Notes under the pieces: generated by a model
What the model was told of the DNA's origin: nothing
Databases searched by the model: none
The model's input: only the letters and a program-made list of their open reading frames with translations
Part shown: piece by piece, positions 16,482 through 26,231 of the stretch
How the letters are laid out: each line of letters starts with the position of its first letter
How positions within the stretch are numbered: position 1 is the first letter of the stretch
Program-made: the position numbers and the translations under genes
Assembly (NCBI RefSeq): GCF_003626695.1
Contig: NZ_RBAH01000001.1
Location: forward strand, 496,001-560,000
Direction of reading: 5' to 3'
From: Paenibacillus ginsengarvi
GTDB lineage: Bacteria > Bacillota > Bacilli > Paenibacillales > NBRC-103111
Length of the DNA stretch: 64,000 bases

Positions 16482-16588
16482 CTTTTCGCAGAAAAGCTAG
16501 CTTCCTAAGCATGAACCGAGCTTTTCGCAGAAAAGCTGGCCTCGTAAGCATACTCTGAGCTTTTCTCAGAAAAGCTGGCTTTGTCGCA
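16482..16588 (-). repeat. Three 39-bp hairpin repeats between spoIIGA and sigE
   Basis: On the minus strand, two full 39-bp units plus a shortened third share the core AGCTTTTCTG(C/A)GAAAAGCT, an 8-bp perfect hairpin, followed by a variable part containing ATGCTTA(C/G)GA. The third unit runs straight into the sigE ribosome binding site (TTAGGAGGG). The period equals 13 codons, but no homologous protein is evident, so they are treated as RNA or DNA structure. Confidence 0.8.
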
Positions 16589-16624
16589 GTCGTAAGATTA
16601 TCCCCCAAGCCCGATTCGCCCGGC

Positions 16625-17548
16625 TCAGGCTTCCAGTTCGGCTAGAGTCGGATGAATGATCGCCTGATACGACCCGTCGGCACACAGCTTGCCGCCGTCC
16701 AGACCGACCAACACCTTCTCGTTTACGATTTCCGTCTCGTTACGGACGATCACCACCTTGTCGGGCTTAAGCGCCAGCATGAATTGCGTTCCGCGGTTCA
16801 CCCCCCGGTAAGGAATAAGTCGTAGCCGGTCCTGCCAGATAAATGAATCCTCCCCGATGCCCGCCACAAGCTGATCGACTTCGCTCCGTTTAATCCGGTT
16901 CATCCACGATTCAGGTAAAACGTCGCTCCACTGCGCTGCCTCGACAACCATAACCGGCGTTCGCGTCAGCGGGTCGTACAACTGATTCCCCGTATCGATC
17001 AGACCGGTGCACACCGTCTCGCAATCGTTAATCCGGATGCGCACCTCGGCCAAATAATGGGTCATTTCTTTCCGCCGCTTCGCACTTGTAAATACGGTCT
17101 TGAACATCCAGAGGAGCGGCGCAAACGCTAGGACAACAAACCAGAAGCCGATCTGGATTCGGTGAGCGATCCCTCCCGAGCTCGTCACGAGTATGCCGTT
17201 CATGACCTCGCCGGGCGATTCCATGAAATAATGAATGCCGAACAGGCCCCCCGCGACGGCAAAGCTGACTAAATAAAACGTGCCCAGGTTGCGCAAAAAA
17301 TGCTGCAAACCGCCAAAGCCGAAAGCGATCACAATCATGGCAGCGGAAAATAAGCATTTCACGGCGAACGTAAACATAAAAGATAAAGACGGCAAAAGCA
17401 TCATAACGACGTAAGAAGCGCCAAGCGTTGCCGATGCGAGTATTCGCCACAGGCTTGGCCGGACGTGACGAATACGCGCCGTGACGGACAGGATCGCACC
17501 GTCAATCAGCAGATTGGCCAGGAAGATCAGATCCAGATAAACGACCAC
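16625..17548 (-). CDS. spoIIGA: Sigma-E processing peptidase SpoIIGA
   Basis: SpoIIGA is a membrane aspartic protease that cleaves the pro-sequence from sigma-E in the mother cell. The 307-aa product has five hydrophobic segments in its N-terminal half (VVYLDLIFLANLLIDGAIL to about 150) and a cytosolic protease domain whose catalytic Asp is in the CTGLIDTGNQLYDPLTRTPV motif (DTG, about 185). The start is placed at GTG 17548, preceded by GGGAGGAG, which makes the protein begin (M)VVYLDLIFL as expected for the family. An upstream in-frame ATG would put this ribosome site inside the gene. Confidence 0.93.
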   Translation of the reverse strand: MVVYLDLIFLANLLIDGAILSVTARIRHVRPSLWRILASATLGASYVVMMLLPSLSFMFTFAVKCLFSAAMIVIAFGFGGLQHFLRNLGTFYLVSFAVAGGLFGIHYFMESPGEVMNGILVTSSGGIAHRIQIGFWFVVLAFAPLLWMFKTVFTSAKRRKEMTHYLAEVRIRINDCETVCTGLIDTGNQLYDPLTRTPVMVVEAAQWSDVLPESWMNRIKRSEVDQLVAGIGEDSFIWQDRLRLIPYRGVNRGTQFMLALKPDKVVIVRNETEIVNEKVLVGLDGGKLCADGSYQAIIHPTLAELEA

Positions 17549-17670
17549 TCTCGCTCCTCCCGCCTGCACACAATCGGACTATCGCGACGATATCGCTGAA
17601 GCGCACCGGCAAAAGTTACCCGAAGTTCATCTGCTAGATACGAACGTCTCTTTTCCGTGAAATTGTTTTT

Positions 17671-17714
17671 AGTATATAGTAAGCATATTTCAAAGTCTGT
17701 CTAAACTTGTCATC
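17671..17714 (-). promoter_or_regulatory. spoIIGA promoter with two Spo0A-like boxes
   Basis: Minus-strand -10 TATACT lies at 17676-17671. No -35 occurs at 17 bp, but a TTAGAC-like hexamer lies about 22 bp upstream, the unusual spacing known for the B. subtilis spoIIG promoter. On the plus strand two TGTC-containing boxes, TGTCTAA (17698-17704) and TGTCATC (17708-17714), are exactly 10 bp apart and resemble the Spo0A box TGTCGAA. Together they suggest Spo0A~P activation of a sigma-A promoter. Confidence 0.55.
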
Positions 17715-17787
17715 CTTCAGCGTCTTTTTTTAGCGAATCGGTTACGCCTTTAGTCGCTTTTGCACCGCGTGAAAAGTCGGAAAACGC

Positions 17788-17821
17788 AAAAAAGACAACC
17801 CCGGTTTAATGGAATTGTCTG
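17788..17821 (-). terminator. Terminator of ftsA-ftsZ
   Basis: Minus strand: AGACAA...TTGTCT stem with an internal CC/GG extension, followed by six Ts, about 20 bp after the ftsZ stop. Confidence 0.7.
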
Positions 17822-17840
17822 GTTTGCAGAATGAATGTTA

Positions 17841-18971
17841 TTAACGGCCTGTCGGATTGTTTTTGCCGCGATTGCGCAAAAACGTCGGTATGTCGAGCTG
17901 GTCGCCCGCCGGCTGGCTGCCGAAAGGACGTACGCCTCCGGTAGCAGCTTTGTCGGCGACTTCACCGCCGCTTGCACCGGGCGCTCCGCCGCGCCGCTGG
18001 GGCTGCGTTTGCGCTGGTCGATGCTCGAAACCGGTTGCGATTACGGTAACCATAATCTCTTCGGTCAACTTGTCGTCGATACCGGCGCCGAATATCATAT
18101 TCACTTCCGGATCGGACGCGGAAGCGACGATGTCGGCCGCCTCGTTGACTTCGTACAAGCTTAGGTTGGCGCCGCCTGTAATGTTCATGAGAACGCCCCG
18201 CGCGCCGTCGATCGACGTTTCCAGAAGCGGGCTCATAATCGCCTTTTTGGCCGCTTCGGCCGCACGGTTTTCGCCCGTGGCGATGCCGATGCCCATCAAG
18301 GCGGAGCCGCGTTCGGTCATAATCGTCTTGACGTCGGCAAAGTCGAGGTTGATAAGGGTTGGTACCGCGATCAAGTCGGAAATGCCTTTAACGCCTTGGT
18401 GAAGCACGTTGTCCGCTTGGCGGAACGCCTCGAGCATCGGCGTTTTCTTGTCGATAATTTCGAGCAGCCGATCGTTCGGAATGACGATAAGCGTGTCCAC
18501 TTTTTCTTTGAAAGCGAGAATGCCTTGTTCGGCTTGGTTCGCGCGCTTGCGTCCTTCGAACGTAAACGGCCGGGTAACGACACCAACGGTCAAAGCCCCG
18601 CATTCTTTGGCGATTTCCGCGATAACCGGAGCCGCTCCGGTTCCCGTTCCCCCGCCCATTCCGGCGGTGACGAACACCATATCGGCGCCGCGCAGCGCAT
18701 TAACGATCAAGTCTCGCGATTCTTCAGCCGCCTTTTTACCCACTTCGGGATTCGCTCCGGCGCCCAGACCCCGAGTCAATTTCTCGCCGAGCTGCACCTT
18801 AATGTCGGATTTTGCCGTCTGCAGCGCTTGCGCGTCCGTATTGGCCGTTATGAACTCCACGCCCTTCAGGCCGAATTCGATCATTCGATTAACCGCGTTA
18901 CTCCCGCCGCCGCCGACGCCGATTACCTTGATTTTGGCCAGCGATTCTAACTCCACATCGATTTCAAACAT
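17841..18971 (-). CDS. ftsZ: Cell division protein FtsZ
   Basis: Tubulin-like GTPase that forms the Z ring. The 376-aa protein shows the nucleotide-binding N-terminus [17 protein letters not shown] (about 14-30), the tubulin signature GGGTGTG (107-113), the T7 loop region [11 protein letters not shown], and a variable linker ending in the conserved C-terminal peptide [10 protein letters not shown], which binds FtsA, SepF and others. The ATG has GAGGAGG upstream. It forms a two-gene unit with ftsA, 48 bp upstream. Length and motifs are all normal. Confidence 0.98.
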   Translation of the reverse strand: MFEIDVELESLAKIKVIGVGGGGSNAVNRMIEFGLKGVEFITANTDAQALQTAKSDIKVQLGEKLTRGLGAGANPEVGKKAAEESRDLIVNALRGADMVFVTAGMGGGTGTGAAPVIAEIAKECGALTVGVVTRPFTFEGRKRANQAEQGILAFKEKVDTLIVIPNDRLLEIIDKKTPMLEAFRQADNVLHQGVKGISDLIAVPTLINLDFADVKTIMTERGSALMGIGIATGENRAAEAAKKAIMSPLLETSIDGARGVLMNITGGANLSLYEVNEAADIVASASDPEVNMIFGAGIDDKLTEEIMVTVIATGFEHRPAQTQPQRRGGAPGASGGEVADKAATGGVRPFGSQPAGDQLDIPTFLRNRGKNNPTGR

Positions 18972-19019
18972 AAACGTTTTATCCTCCTCGGGGTGCTCGT
19001 GTTCGTTTTGCAGCGAGAG

Positions 19020-20270
19020 TTAAATGAACTCACTTAAATAGTTTTTGATTCGCTCAAACAGTCCGGGTTTATTATGGTCTTTGGAAGGCTTTTTGTTGGA
19101 AACGGTCGGAAGCTTCTTGACTGTTGCCCCGCCAGGACGCTGACGCGCATACTTGGAGACGAAATGAACGATGCCGACGCCGCTCGTATAGGCGGGATCG
19201 CGCACCCCGATAAAATCGGGAACCGCCAGCCGAACCGAATTCTCCAGCTCGGCCTGGGCAATTTCCAGCATGCCCGGCATCGACATGGAGCCGCCGGTCA
19301 GCACGTACCCCCCCGGAATATCGACATATCCCATGCGCTGCACTTCGGCACGGACCAGTTGAAAAATTTCTTGAACTCTCGGTTCAATAATTTGCGCCAG
19401 GTCGATCTGGGAGAACTCCTTGTCGACGTTGCTGCCGATCCGGTTCACCTTGAATACCTGATCGGCGGCCGCATCCTCGACGATCGCGCAGCCGAATTTG
19501 AGCTTGATCTTCTCCGCAATGTCGAGCTGGGTGCGGAGGCCGATCGAAATATCGTTCGTTATGTACTCTCCGCCGATCGGCAGCGTCGAGGTCGCGCACA
19601 GGCTGCCTTCCTCGAATACGGCAATCGTAATCGCGCCCGCGCCGATGTCGACGAGTACGGTTCCTACTGTTTTCTCGTCCTTGGATAAAGCGAGTTGCCC
19701 GGAGGCCAGCGCCATGAGAACGACGCCCGATACGCGAAGTCCCGACTTCTCTACGCAGCGGAGCAAATTATGATTGGACGTTTTTGCGCCGGTGATGATC
19801 GTGGCTTCCACTTCCAGCCTAACGCCGATCATGCCTCTAGGATCCTGAATACCCTCCAAGCCGTCAACGACGTATTGCTTCGGCACGACGCCAATAATTT
19901 CCCTCTCGGGAGGAAGCGCTATAACTTTTGCAGCCTGCAATACGCGTTCGATGTCTTCTTCCCCGATTTCGCGGTCTTCGTTCGAAACCGCGACTACTCC
20001 ATGGCTCGTCTGCAAAGCGATATGATTACCGGCTATGCCGACATACACTTCCGATATTTGAATCCCAACCATCCGTTCGGCGTGATCGATCGCGCCGCGA
20101 ATCGATTGAACGGTCTGATCGATATCAACGATGGCTCCCTTGCGTATGCCTTCCGAGTCGGCCGAACCGACCCCCACTATATTAATGGCGCCGTTATTCA
20201 GTTCGCCGATAATCGCTCTCACTTTGGACGTACCGATGTCCAGACTCACAATGATGTCATTGCTGCTCAA
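19020..20270 (-). CDS. ftsA: Cell division protein FtsA
   Basis: Actin-like ATPase that tethers FtsZ to the membrane. The 416-aa protein has the phosphate-1 motif VSLDIGTSKVRAII (about 8-20), the SHS2/1C domain (about 85-165), phosphate-2 VLVDIGAGAITIAVF, the adenosine motif VLTGGSMSMPGM, and a C-terminal amphipathic helix FERIKNYLSEFI for membrane binding. The start codon is TTG, seven bases after GGAGGTG. Upstream lies a 359-bp gap, so ftsAZ probably has its own promoter. Confidence 0.97.
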   Translation of the reverse strand: MSSNDIIVSLDIGTSKVRAIIGELNNGAINIVGVGSADSEGIRKGAIVDIDQTVQSIRGAIDHAERMVGIQISEVYVGIAGNHIALQTSHGVVAVSNEDREIGEEDIERVLQAAKVIALPPEREIIGVVPKQYVVDGLEGIQDPRGMIGVRLEVEATIITGAKTSNHNLLRCVEKSGLRVSGVVLMALASGQLALSKDEKTVGTVLVDIGAGAITIAVFEEGSLCATSTLPIGGEYITNDISIGLRTQLDIAEKIKLKFGCAIVEDAAADQVFKVNRIGSNVDKEFSQIDLAQIIEPRVQEIFQLVRAEVQRMGYVDIPGGYVLTGGSMSMPGMLEIAQAELENSVRLAVPDFIGVRDPAYTSGVGIVHFVSKYARQRPGGATVKKLPTVSNKKPSKDHNKPGLFERIKNYLSEFI

Positions 20271-20445
20271 CCTTTGGCACCTCCTACGTATTCCTTATGG
20301 TTGGCGATCATATATAAAACACCTTTGTACATATTCCACACGGTTTATAGTTTCCCTCTTTTTTTCACAATTTTTTTACCTTTGGAAGCCATCCAATCGT
20401 TGCCAATCTGCATGGATTGCCTAAAGGAGCCTATACGATCCCATA

Positions 20446-20474
20446 ATTATAATTCTATCATTTCTTATAACGAA
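20446..20474 (-). promoter_or_regulatory. Candidate ftsA-ftsZ promoter
   Basis: Minus strand: perfect -10 TATAAT at 20451-20446 with a weak -35 TTCGTT 17 bp upstream. It lies about 175 bp from the ftsA start and downstream of the divIB terminator. Confidence 0.4.
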
Positions 20475-20526
20475 TGAGTAGTATTTTTTCATAGGCTGCT
20501 GGACCCAAACCTATAAGTAAACACGG

Positions 20527-20555
20527 CAAAAAGAGGCATAAGACTCGCCTCTTTC
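20527..20555 (-). terminator. Terminator at the end of the mur-divIB run
   Basis: Minus strand: AAAGAGGC...GCCTCTTTTT hairpin followed by TTGCC, about 75 bp after the divIB stop. It is symmetric and would also work on the other strand. Confidence 0.75.
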
Positions 20556-20629
20556 GAACGATGGCCGAGATGGAAGGGAACGGCTCGTCATCCGCTCGGC
20601 GAAAGCGGTCTTCCCTTACATCATTCGAC

Positions 20630-21463
20630 TCAGTTCCCTTTTTTTTGCTGGTCCGACGAACCTGTTTTTTGTCCGCCGGCGGCGGAGCCGTTCTTTTTCG
20701 CATCCGTATCCTGCGGCTTGCCGTAATACAGCTCGAACGGAATATGGGTATTGGCCTCCAGCAGCTCCAGCACGCCGGAATCGGTCTCCTTGTCCGCCAT
20801 CTGGTCGATCATCTCTTCGAGGTATTGGATTTTGGAAGGCAAATAAGTGACCGTTGTATACACCTCGAACTGGGACCGGGTATACATCTTGATTTTGTCC
20901 TCGTATGTATTCGTCGGCGAAGGCCGGATCTCGGATATTTCGGCCAGCATTTTATCCGATATGCGGCGCAGCGTTTCGCACAGCGTCTTTTTCCATGGGT
21001 CGTCCTCCCTCCAGCCGGACAAGATCGGCTTGTCCACGACTACATGCTTGTCGGTCACCGGCAGCACCAGTCCGTTCGACAGCAGCATTTCCTTTTCGCC
21101 CGTAGGCCGGATCTGAAAAGCTACCTGCGGATATTCCTCAACAGTAATGCGAAGCGTGCCTGGAAACTTTTTGCTTACTTTTACGTTTTCGATGGCGGGC
21201 AGCTCATGAACCCGCTTTTCGACGGCTGCGGAACGGAAGCCGAAAAAGTTATCTCCGATGGCGATCGCGGCGGCTTGTCCGATTTCCTCGGCCGTCAGCA
21301 CTTTGTTGCCAGCGATGTCGATACTGGCGATTTTGCTTAAGGAGGAACGGAAGAACAGAACGGCCAGCAGCGTTACGAATAACAGCAGCAGGAAATAGAT
21401 TAGTTTGCGGCTGCTGCGGGATCTTGGTTTCTCTTCGCGGAGCACGGGCATTCTTTCTTGCAA
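20630..21463 (-). CDS. divIB: Cell division protein DivIB (FtsQ-type POTRA)
   Basis: DivIB/FtsQ is a bitopic membrane protein that forms the FtsQ-FtsL-FtsB-type subcomplex activating septal peptidoglycan synthesis. The 277-aa product has a short basic cytoplasmic tail, one membrane helix (LIYFLLLLFVTLLAVLFF, about 22-40), a POTRA domain (about 45-115: SIDIAGNKVLTAEEIGQ) and a beta domain, then a charged Gln/Lys-rich tail. The start is set to TTG 21463 because GGAGGGG lies eight bases upstream; the frame stays open further but is not conserved. It is last in the mur operon. Confidence 0.9.
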   Translation of the reverse strand: MQERMPVLREEKPRSRSSRKLIYFLLLLFVTLLAVLFFRSSLSKIASIDIAGNKVLTAEEIGQAAAIAIGDNFFGFRSAAVEKRVHELPAIENVKVSKKFPGTLRITVEEYPQVAFQIRPTGEKEMLLSNGLVLPVTDKHVVVDKPILSGWREDDPWKKTLCETLRRISDKMLAEISEIRPSPTNTYEDKIKMYTRSQFEVYTTVTYLPSKIQYLEEMIDQMADKETDSGVLELLEANTHIPFELYYGKPQDTDAKKNGSAAGGQKTGSSDQQKKGN

Positions 21464-21565
21464 GAGCTTTACCCCTCCATTTCGTACTAACACGGTATTG
21501 GAACGCCGTACATCCCCTTCCTTAAGCAAGAAGGGGACCTTTCGGGCGAAATATGCGTCGTTAGT

Positions 21566-22843
21566 TTACGGCACTTTTAACTGACGTATCGGAATATAAC
21601 GTTCGATTTTGGCGCCGAGCCGCTCGAATATGCGTTCGATCCGGTCATATCCGCGATCGATATGATGCACCTGCTCAACGACCGTTTTGCCGCTGGCGGC
21701 AAGACCCGCGATCACAAGCGCGGCGCCCGCCCGCAAATCCGTCGCTTCGACCGTAGCCCCGTACAATCGCGACACGCCGTGAATATACGCGCTGCTGTGA
21801 TCGACACGGATATCCGCACCCATGCGGGCCAATTCGTCGACATGCTTGAAACGTCCCTCGAACACCGTTTCCTTGATGACGCTCGTGCCTTCGGCAAGCG
21901 CCAGAAATACCATCATCTGCGCTTGAAGATCGGTCGGAAAAGAAGGATAAGGCGAAGTGATGACTCTCTCCACGGCTTTCGGCCGCGAGGCATTGCTTAC
22001 GGTCATTATATCATCGCGGGCCGAGATTTGAACACCCGCGCGTTTCAGAACGTGGATGACGCTCGTCAGATGGGCCGGGCACACGTTCTCGAGCGTAACG
22101 CTGCCTCTCGTTACCGCAGCGGCAACCATAAGCGTTCCCGTCACGATCCGGTCCGGGATGATCCGGTACGCCCGGGGGAGCAGCCGATCGACCCCTTCGA
22201 TCGTGATCGTGTCCGTGCCCGCGCCGATCATGTTCGCGCCCATCGCGTTCAAGAAATGCTGCAAATCTTGAATTTCCGGCTCGCGGGCCGCGCCCGATAT
22301 CGTCGTAATGCCTTCTGCGAGCGCCGCGGCCATCATTATATTTTCCGTAGCGCCGACGCTCGGATAATCGAGCGTAATGTCCGCCCCTTTTAACCGGTCC
22401 GCGCGGCACGTAATCATATGGCCCGACTCTTCGATCGTCGCCCCGAGCGCCTGAAGCCCCTTCAGGTGCAAATCGATTTTGCGCTCCCCGATCGCGCAGC
22501 CGCCCGGCTGATAAACCTGGACTTGACCGAAGCGGGAGAGCAGCGGCCCCATCAAAAAGATCGAAGACCTCATCTGCTTCATCAGTTCTTCGGGAACATG
22601 CGAGGTGTTAGCCAGCGAAGTTTCCAGCGAGACGACATCTCCCGCAAGCTCCGCTTTGCATCCCAAGGCGCGCAAAATGTCCAGCATGACGTGAATATCC
22701 AGCAAATCCGGCACGTTCCCGATCCGGTGCACGCCCGGCGCCATCGTACACGCCGCAAGAATCGGCAAAGCCGCATTTTTGGCGCCATGAATCGAGACGC
22801 TGCCCGATAATGGTACCCCGCCTTCGATAACCAGCTTCTCCAA
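21566..22843 (-). CDS. murA: UDP-N-acetylglucosamine 1-carboxyvinyltransferase
   Basis: MurA adds enolpyruvate from PEP to UDP-GlcNAc, the first committed step of peptidoglycan synthesis, and is the fosfomycin target. The 425-aa protein has the N-terminal [12 protein letters not shown] motif with the conserved Lys-Asn pair and the active-site loop [14 protein letters not shown] carrying the catalytic Cys (about residue 117). The start is TTG with GGGAGGG upstream. Its position between murB and divIB inside the division cluster differs from B. subtilis, where the murA copies lie elsewhere. Confidence 0.96.
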   Translation of the reverse strand: MEKLVIEGGVPLSGSVSIHGAKNAALPILAACTMAPGVHRIGNVPDLLDIHVMLDILRALGCKAELAGDVVSLETSLANTSHVPEELMKQMRSSIFLMGPLLSRFGQVQVYQPGGCAIGERKIDLHLKGLQALGATIEESGHMITCRADRLKGADITLDYPSVGATENIMMAAALAEGITTISGAAREPEIQDLQHFLNAMGANMIGAGTDTITIEGVDRLLPRAYRIIPDRIVTGTLMVAAAVTRGSVTLENVCPAHLTSVIHVLKRAGVQISARDDIMTVSNASRPKAVERVITSPYPSFPTDLQAQMMVFLALAEGTSVIKETVFEGRFKHVDELARMGADIRVDHSSAYIHGVSRLYGATVEATDLRAGAALVIAGLAASGKTVVEQVHHIDRGYDRIERIFERLGAKIERYIPIRQLKVP

Positions 22844-22900
22844 TGTATATACCCTCCCGAAAGCCTGCGTCCGAAAGGCCGGGGAAACGTTCTGTTCGTT

Positions 22901-23806
22901 TTATGGCTCGCCTACGAACAACACTTCCGGAATGAGCTTCACTCCGAATGTATCGTTCACCGTTTGCTTGATGTGCTCCATCAGCCCCAACACGTCATTC
23001 GCTGTCGCGCCGCCGGTATTAATAATGAAGTTGGCATGCAGCGGCGACACTTCCGCTCCGCCGACACGGTACCCCTTAAGTCCGGCCTCCTCGATCAGCT
23101 TCGCCGCATAATGACCTTCCGGATTGCGGAACGTGCTTCCGGCGCTGGCCAGATGCAGCGGCTGCGTTTTCAGCCTGCGTTCCTTGTTCGCGGCATAAAC
23201 GGCCTCGATCGATTTCCGGTCGCCCGGCCTCATCTCAAGTACGGCTTCCGTGACGATGCCCGGACGCGAATGAAGCAGCGAATGACGGTAAGCATATTCC
23301 ATCTCCTCGTTTCGCAAACGAACCGTTTCCCCGGTTTCCAGTACAATTTCGGCTTCTTTGAGAATACGTGACATATCCGAGCCGTGAGCCCCCGCATTCA
23401 TGTAGACGGCTCCCCCGACGGAACCTGGAATCCCGCCGGCGAACTCGAGTCCGGACAATCCCTGCTTGCTCGCCATTCTGGATAAAGGGATCAGCGACAC
23501 CGCTCCCCCGGCCGTTATGAAGCTGCCGTCGAAACGGATGTAATCGAGCCCTTTGCCGAGCTTCACCACGACTCCGCGCACGCCTTTATCGGATATGAGC
23601 ATATTCGAGCCGCGTCCGATCGTAAGATAAGGCAGTCCGGAACGATGCAAAATGCGCACGGTTTCCGCAAGCTGCTCTTTTCCGTCCGGAATGACGAGAG
23701 CGTCGGCGGGACCGCCGATTTTCCACGTCGTGAGCGGAGCGAGCGGTTCATCCAGATGAACCTGGCCTATACCGGCCGCAAGCAATTGTTGTATAACCTG
23801 GTGCAT
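22901..23806 (-). CDS. murB: UDP-N-acetylmuramate dehydrogenase
   Basis: MurB is the FAD and NADPH enzyme that reduces enolpyruvyl-UDP-GlcNAc to UDP-MurNAc. The 301-aa type-II protein shows TTWKIGGPADALVIP (about 26-40), the FAD-binding YLTIGRGSNMLI, GLEFAGGIPGSVGGAVYMNAGAHG and the catalytic Ser in ASAGSTFRNPEGHYAAKLIEEAGLKG. The ATG follows GAAGGAGG. It lies directly upstream of murA, so both steps to UDP-MurNAc are adjacent. Confidence 0.97.
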   Translation of the reverse strand: MHQVIQQLLAAGIGQVHLDEPLAPLTTWKIGGPADALVIPDGKEQLAETVRILHRSGLPYLTIGRGSNMLISDKGVRGVVVKLGKGLDYIRFDGSFITAGGAVSLIPLSRMASKQGLSGLEFAGGIPGSVGGAVYMNAGAHGSDMSRILKEAEIVLETGETVRLRNEEMEYAYRHSLLHSRPGIVTEAVLEMRPGDRKSIEAVYAANKERRLKTQPLHLASAGSTFRNPEGHYAAKLIEEAGLKGYRVGGAEVSPLHANFIINTGGATANDVLGLMEHIKQTVNDTFGVKLIPEVLFVGEP

Positions 23807-24060
23807 AGGGAACCTCCTTCAAGAAAATCGGGGACTTGAGAGTTGATCGCCGAACGCCTGCAGACCCTTCGGGCAACGCATCAAGTCTGAACATCTTAAG
23901 AAAAAACGGCCATTTTTTCCGCAGCTGCTTCCGCGGTTTCCCGGTATATGTCACGGTTATAGTGTATAGTATGTGAACCGCCGGGATGTGTGACAAACGC
24001 CTAGATCGGCGGATACGCGGGCAGCGGGAGATGGACGCCGCTTGACTATGCCTCGGCGCT

Positions 24061-25125
24061 TCAGCCTGCCGATTGCTCGATAAGGCCGATGATCCGGGTT
24101 ATGCTGTCCTGATTCGAATGAGCTTTCATCCGCTCGATATACGCTTCGCGATGGTCGTACAGACGGAACAGCTCTTCGGCAAGCGTCTCGGGTGTCATCC
24201 GCTCCTCCTCCAGCACCTCGCTGAAGCCTTGGGCGCGGAACGACTCCGCATTCAGGATCTGATCCCCGCGCGAAGCGTTTCTCGAAAGCGGAACGAGCAG
24301 CATCGGCTTGCGCAGCGACAAAAACTCGAAAATCGAAGTGGAGCCAGAGCGGGAAACGACTACATCAGCCATCGCCAGCAGATCGGGAAGCTCGGTCGTC
24401 ACGAATTCGAATTGACGGTAGCCGCGAACGCCGGCCAGCTCGGGATCGAGATGGCCTTTGCCGCACAAATGGACGATTTGGAACCGCTCCAGCAGCCGTT
24501 TCAGGCTGCCGCGCACCGCTTCATTAATTACTTTGGAGCCGAGGCTGCCCCCCATAACGAGCAAGACGGGCTTCTGCTTGTGGAATTCGCATAGATGAAG
24601 TCCTTTGATCGCGGAGCCGCGCAGCATTTCGTCGCGAATCGGCAGCCCGGTGCATTCCGTCCGTTTGCCGGACAGATGCGATATCGTCTCCGGAAAGGTG
24701 ACGCAGATGCGCGAAGCGAACGGGATCGAAAGCTTGTTCGCCAGTCCCGGGGTCATGTCCGATTCGTGGATGAGCACGGGCACCCGATTCAGCCAGCCGG
24801 CCATAACGACCGGAACGGACACGAAGCCGCCTTTGGAAAAGACGGCATCCGGCTTCAGCTTGCGTATAAGACGATAGGCGTCCCAGACGCCTTTCATTAC
24901 TTTGAACGGATCTTTAAAATTTTTGAGATCGAAGTACCGGCGCAGCTTGCCGGAGGAGATGGCGTGAAAGCGGATGCCGGCGTTTTCGATAATCGATTTT
25001 TCGATGCCGTCCGCCGAGCCGATGTACTCGATCCGCCACCCGTGCTCCTTGAGTCTGGCGATGAGCGCCAAATTCGGAGTGACGTGCCCGGCAGAACCGC
25101 CGCCGGTGAAGATGATCGATTTCAT
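24061..25125 (-). CDS. murG: Lipid II-forming GlcNAc transferase MurG
   Basis: MurG transfers GlcNAc from UDP-GlcNAc to lipid I at the inner membrane face, making lipid II. The 354-aa GT28 protein has the N-terminal glycine loop [25 protein letters not shown], the MGGSLGS loop and the donor-binding [25 protein letters not shown]. The start at 25125 is chosen because GAGGTGA lies eight bases upstream; a GTG four codons earlier coincides with that site. The spoVE stop lies just upstream, so the two are coupled. Confidence 0.96.
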   Translation of the reverse strand: MKSIIFTGGGSAGHVTPNLALIARLKEHGWRIEYIGSADGIEKSIIENAGIRFHAISSGKLRRYFDLKNFKDPFKVMKGVWDAYRLIRKLKPDAVFSKGGFVSVPVVMAGWLNRVPVLIHESDMTPGLANKLSIPFASRICVTFPETISHLSGKRTECTGLPIRDEMLRGSAIKGLHLCEFHKQKPVLLVMGGSLGSKVINEAVRGSLKRLLERFQIVHLCGKGHLDPELAGVRGYRQFEFVTTELPDLLAMADVVVSRSGSTSIFEFLSLRKPMLLVPLSRNASRGDQILNAESFRAQGFSEVLEEERMTPETLAEELFRLYDHREAYIERMKAHSNQDSITRIIGLIEQSAG

Positions 25126-25133
25126 GTGGAAGC

Positions 25134-26231
25134 TCACCTCGCATAGCGGGAAATATTAAGCAGAACGCCGATGGCGGTCAGCATTAGCGTGAGCGAGGAG
25201 CCTCCCGCGCTAATTAGCGGCAGCGTAATGCCGGTAACGGGGAACATGCCGATGACGACCCCGATGTTGATAATGACCTGCACCGCGACCATGCCGACGA
25301 TTCCGACGGCCAGCAGGCTGCCGAACGTATCAGGGGCGGTAATCGCCGTCCGCATCCCGCGCCAGACGAGCAGCGTGAACAGGAGCAGTATGGTCGCGCC
25401 GCCGATAAAACCGAGCTCCTCGGCGATGATGGAAAATATAAAGTCCGTTTGCGGCTCCGGCAAGTAGCTGTACTTTTGCCGGCTCATTCCTAGCCCGAGT
25501 CCGGCCAGTCCCCCCGGCCCGATCGCATACAGCGACTGAATCGACTGATAACCCGCGCCTAGCGGGTCTTTCCATGGGTCCAGAAAGGCGGTAATGCGCT
25601 GCAAACGGTAAGGAGCGGCCGCAATCAAGCCGACAAAACCGGCCAGTCCGACAAGCCCGAGATAAGCCAAATGCGACAGACGCGCGCCGGCGGTATAAAT
25701 GATCAGCAGCGAAGCGCCGACCAGCACCGCTCCCGTTCCGAGGTCCGGCTGGAGCATAATCATACCGAAGGCGACGCCGATCAGTCCGAGCGCCGGCAGC
25801 AGGCCGCGTGTAAATTGCATAATTTTCGACTGCTCCTCGCTCAGCAGCTTGGCCAGGAACACAATCATGCCGAGCTTCATAAACTCCGAGGGCTGGATGC
25901 CGAAGGAGCCGATGCCGAGCCAGCTGCGCGCGCCGCCGCGTACGACCCCGATGCCGGGGATAAGCACGATGACGAGCAGCGCGAAGCAGACGATAAGCCC
26001 GACCTTTGCATACTTTTTCCATACCCAGTAATCGACGTTCATTGTAACGAACATCGCCGCTACGCCGAGAAGGGCGAATATAAGCTGCCTTTTCAAATAA
26101 TAGAAGTAATCGCCGTAATCGTGAAAAGCTAGAACCGCGCTGGCGCTGTATACCATTACAACGCCGAACGTCAAAATGATCAGCGTGGATACTAGAATCC
26201 ACGGGTCGGGGAACGAACGCATCTTCGACAT
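25134..26231 (-). CDS. spoVE: SEDS family lipid II polymerase/flippase-type protein SpoVE (FtsW-like)
   Basis: SEDS proteins with about ten membrane segments polymerise lipid II together with a class B PBP. The 365-aa protein has [27 protein letters not shown] near the N-terminus, the catalytic-loop region with [40 protein letters not shown] and the C-terminal [15 protein letters not shown]. Its place between murD and murG matches B. subtilis spoVE, required for spore cortex. It may also serve as the vegetative FtsW, because no other SEDS gene lies in the window. Confidence 0.9.
   Translation of the reverse strand: MSKMRSFPDPWILVSTLIILTFGVVMVYSASAVLAFHDYGDYFYYLKRQLIFALLGVAAMFVTMNVDYWVWKKYAKVGLIVCFALLVIVLIPGIGVVRGGARSWLGIGSFGIQPSEFMKLGMIVFLAKLLSEEQSKIMQFTRGLLPALGLIGVAFGMIMLQPDLGTGAVLVGASLLIIYTAGARLSHLAYLGLVGLAGFVGLIAAAPYRLQRITAFLDPWKDPLGAGYQSIQSLYAIGPGGLAGLGLGMSRQKYSYLPEPQTDFIFSIIAEELGFIGGATILLLFTLLVWRGMRTAITAPDTFGSLLAVGIVGMVAVQVIINIGVVIGMFPVTGITLPLISAGGSSLTLMLTAIGVLLNISRYAR

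Larger units (their letters stand above)
20271..20629. other. Intergenic region between divIB and ftsA
   Basis: No supported gene. On the minus strand it carries the divIB terminator (20527-20555) and a candidate ftsA promoter (20446-20474). In B. subtilis ylxW, ylxX and sbp occupy this position; they are absent here. An AT-rich tract, including poly-T/poly-A runs near 20358-20380, lies close to ftsA. Confidence 0.7.

Noticed and set aside
16482..16588. CRISPR-like array
   Set aside because: Only three units with variable parts that are too short and similar, no leader and no cas genes.
16396..16608. 70-codon minus-strand frame made of PAFLRKA repeats across the spoIIGA-sigE gap
   Set aside because: The repeat period is 39 bp, so it stays open by periodicity; each unit is a perfect hairpin, better explained as nucleic-acid structure. 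It overlaps the sigE start and has no clear ribosome site.
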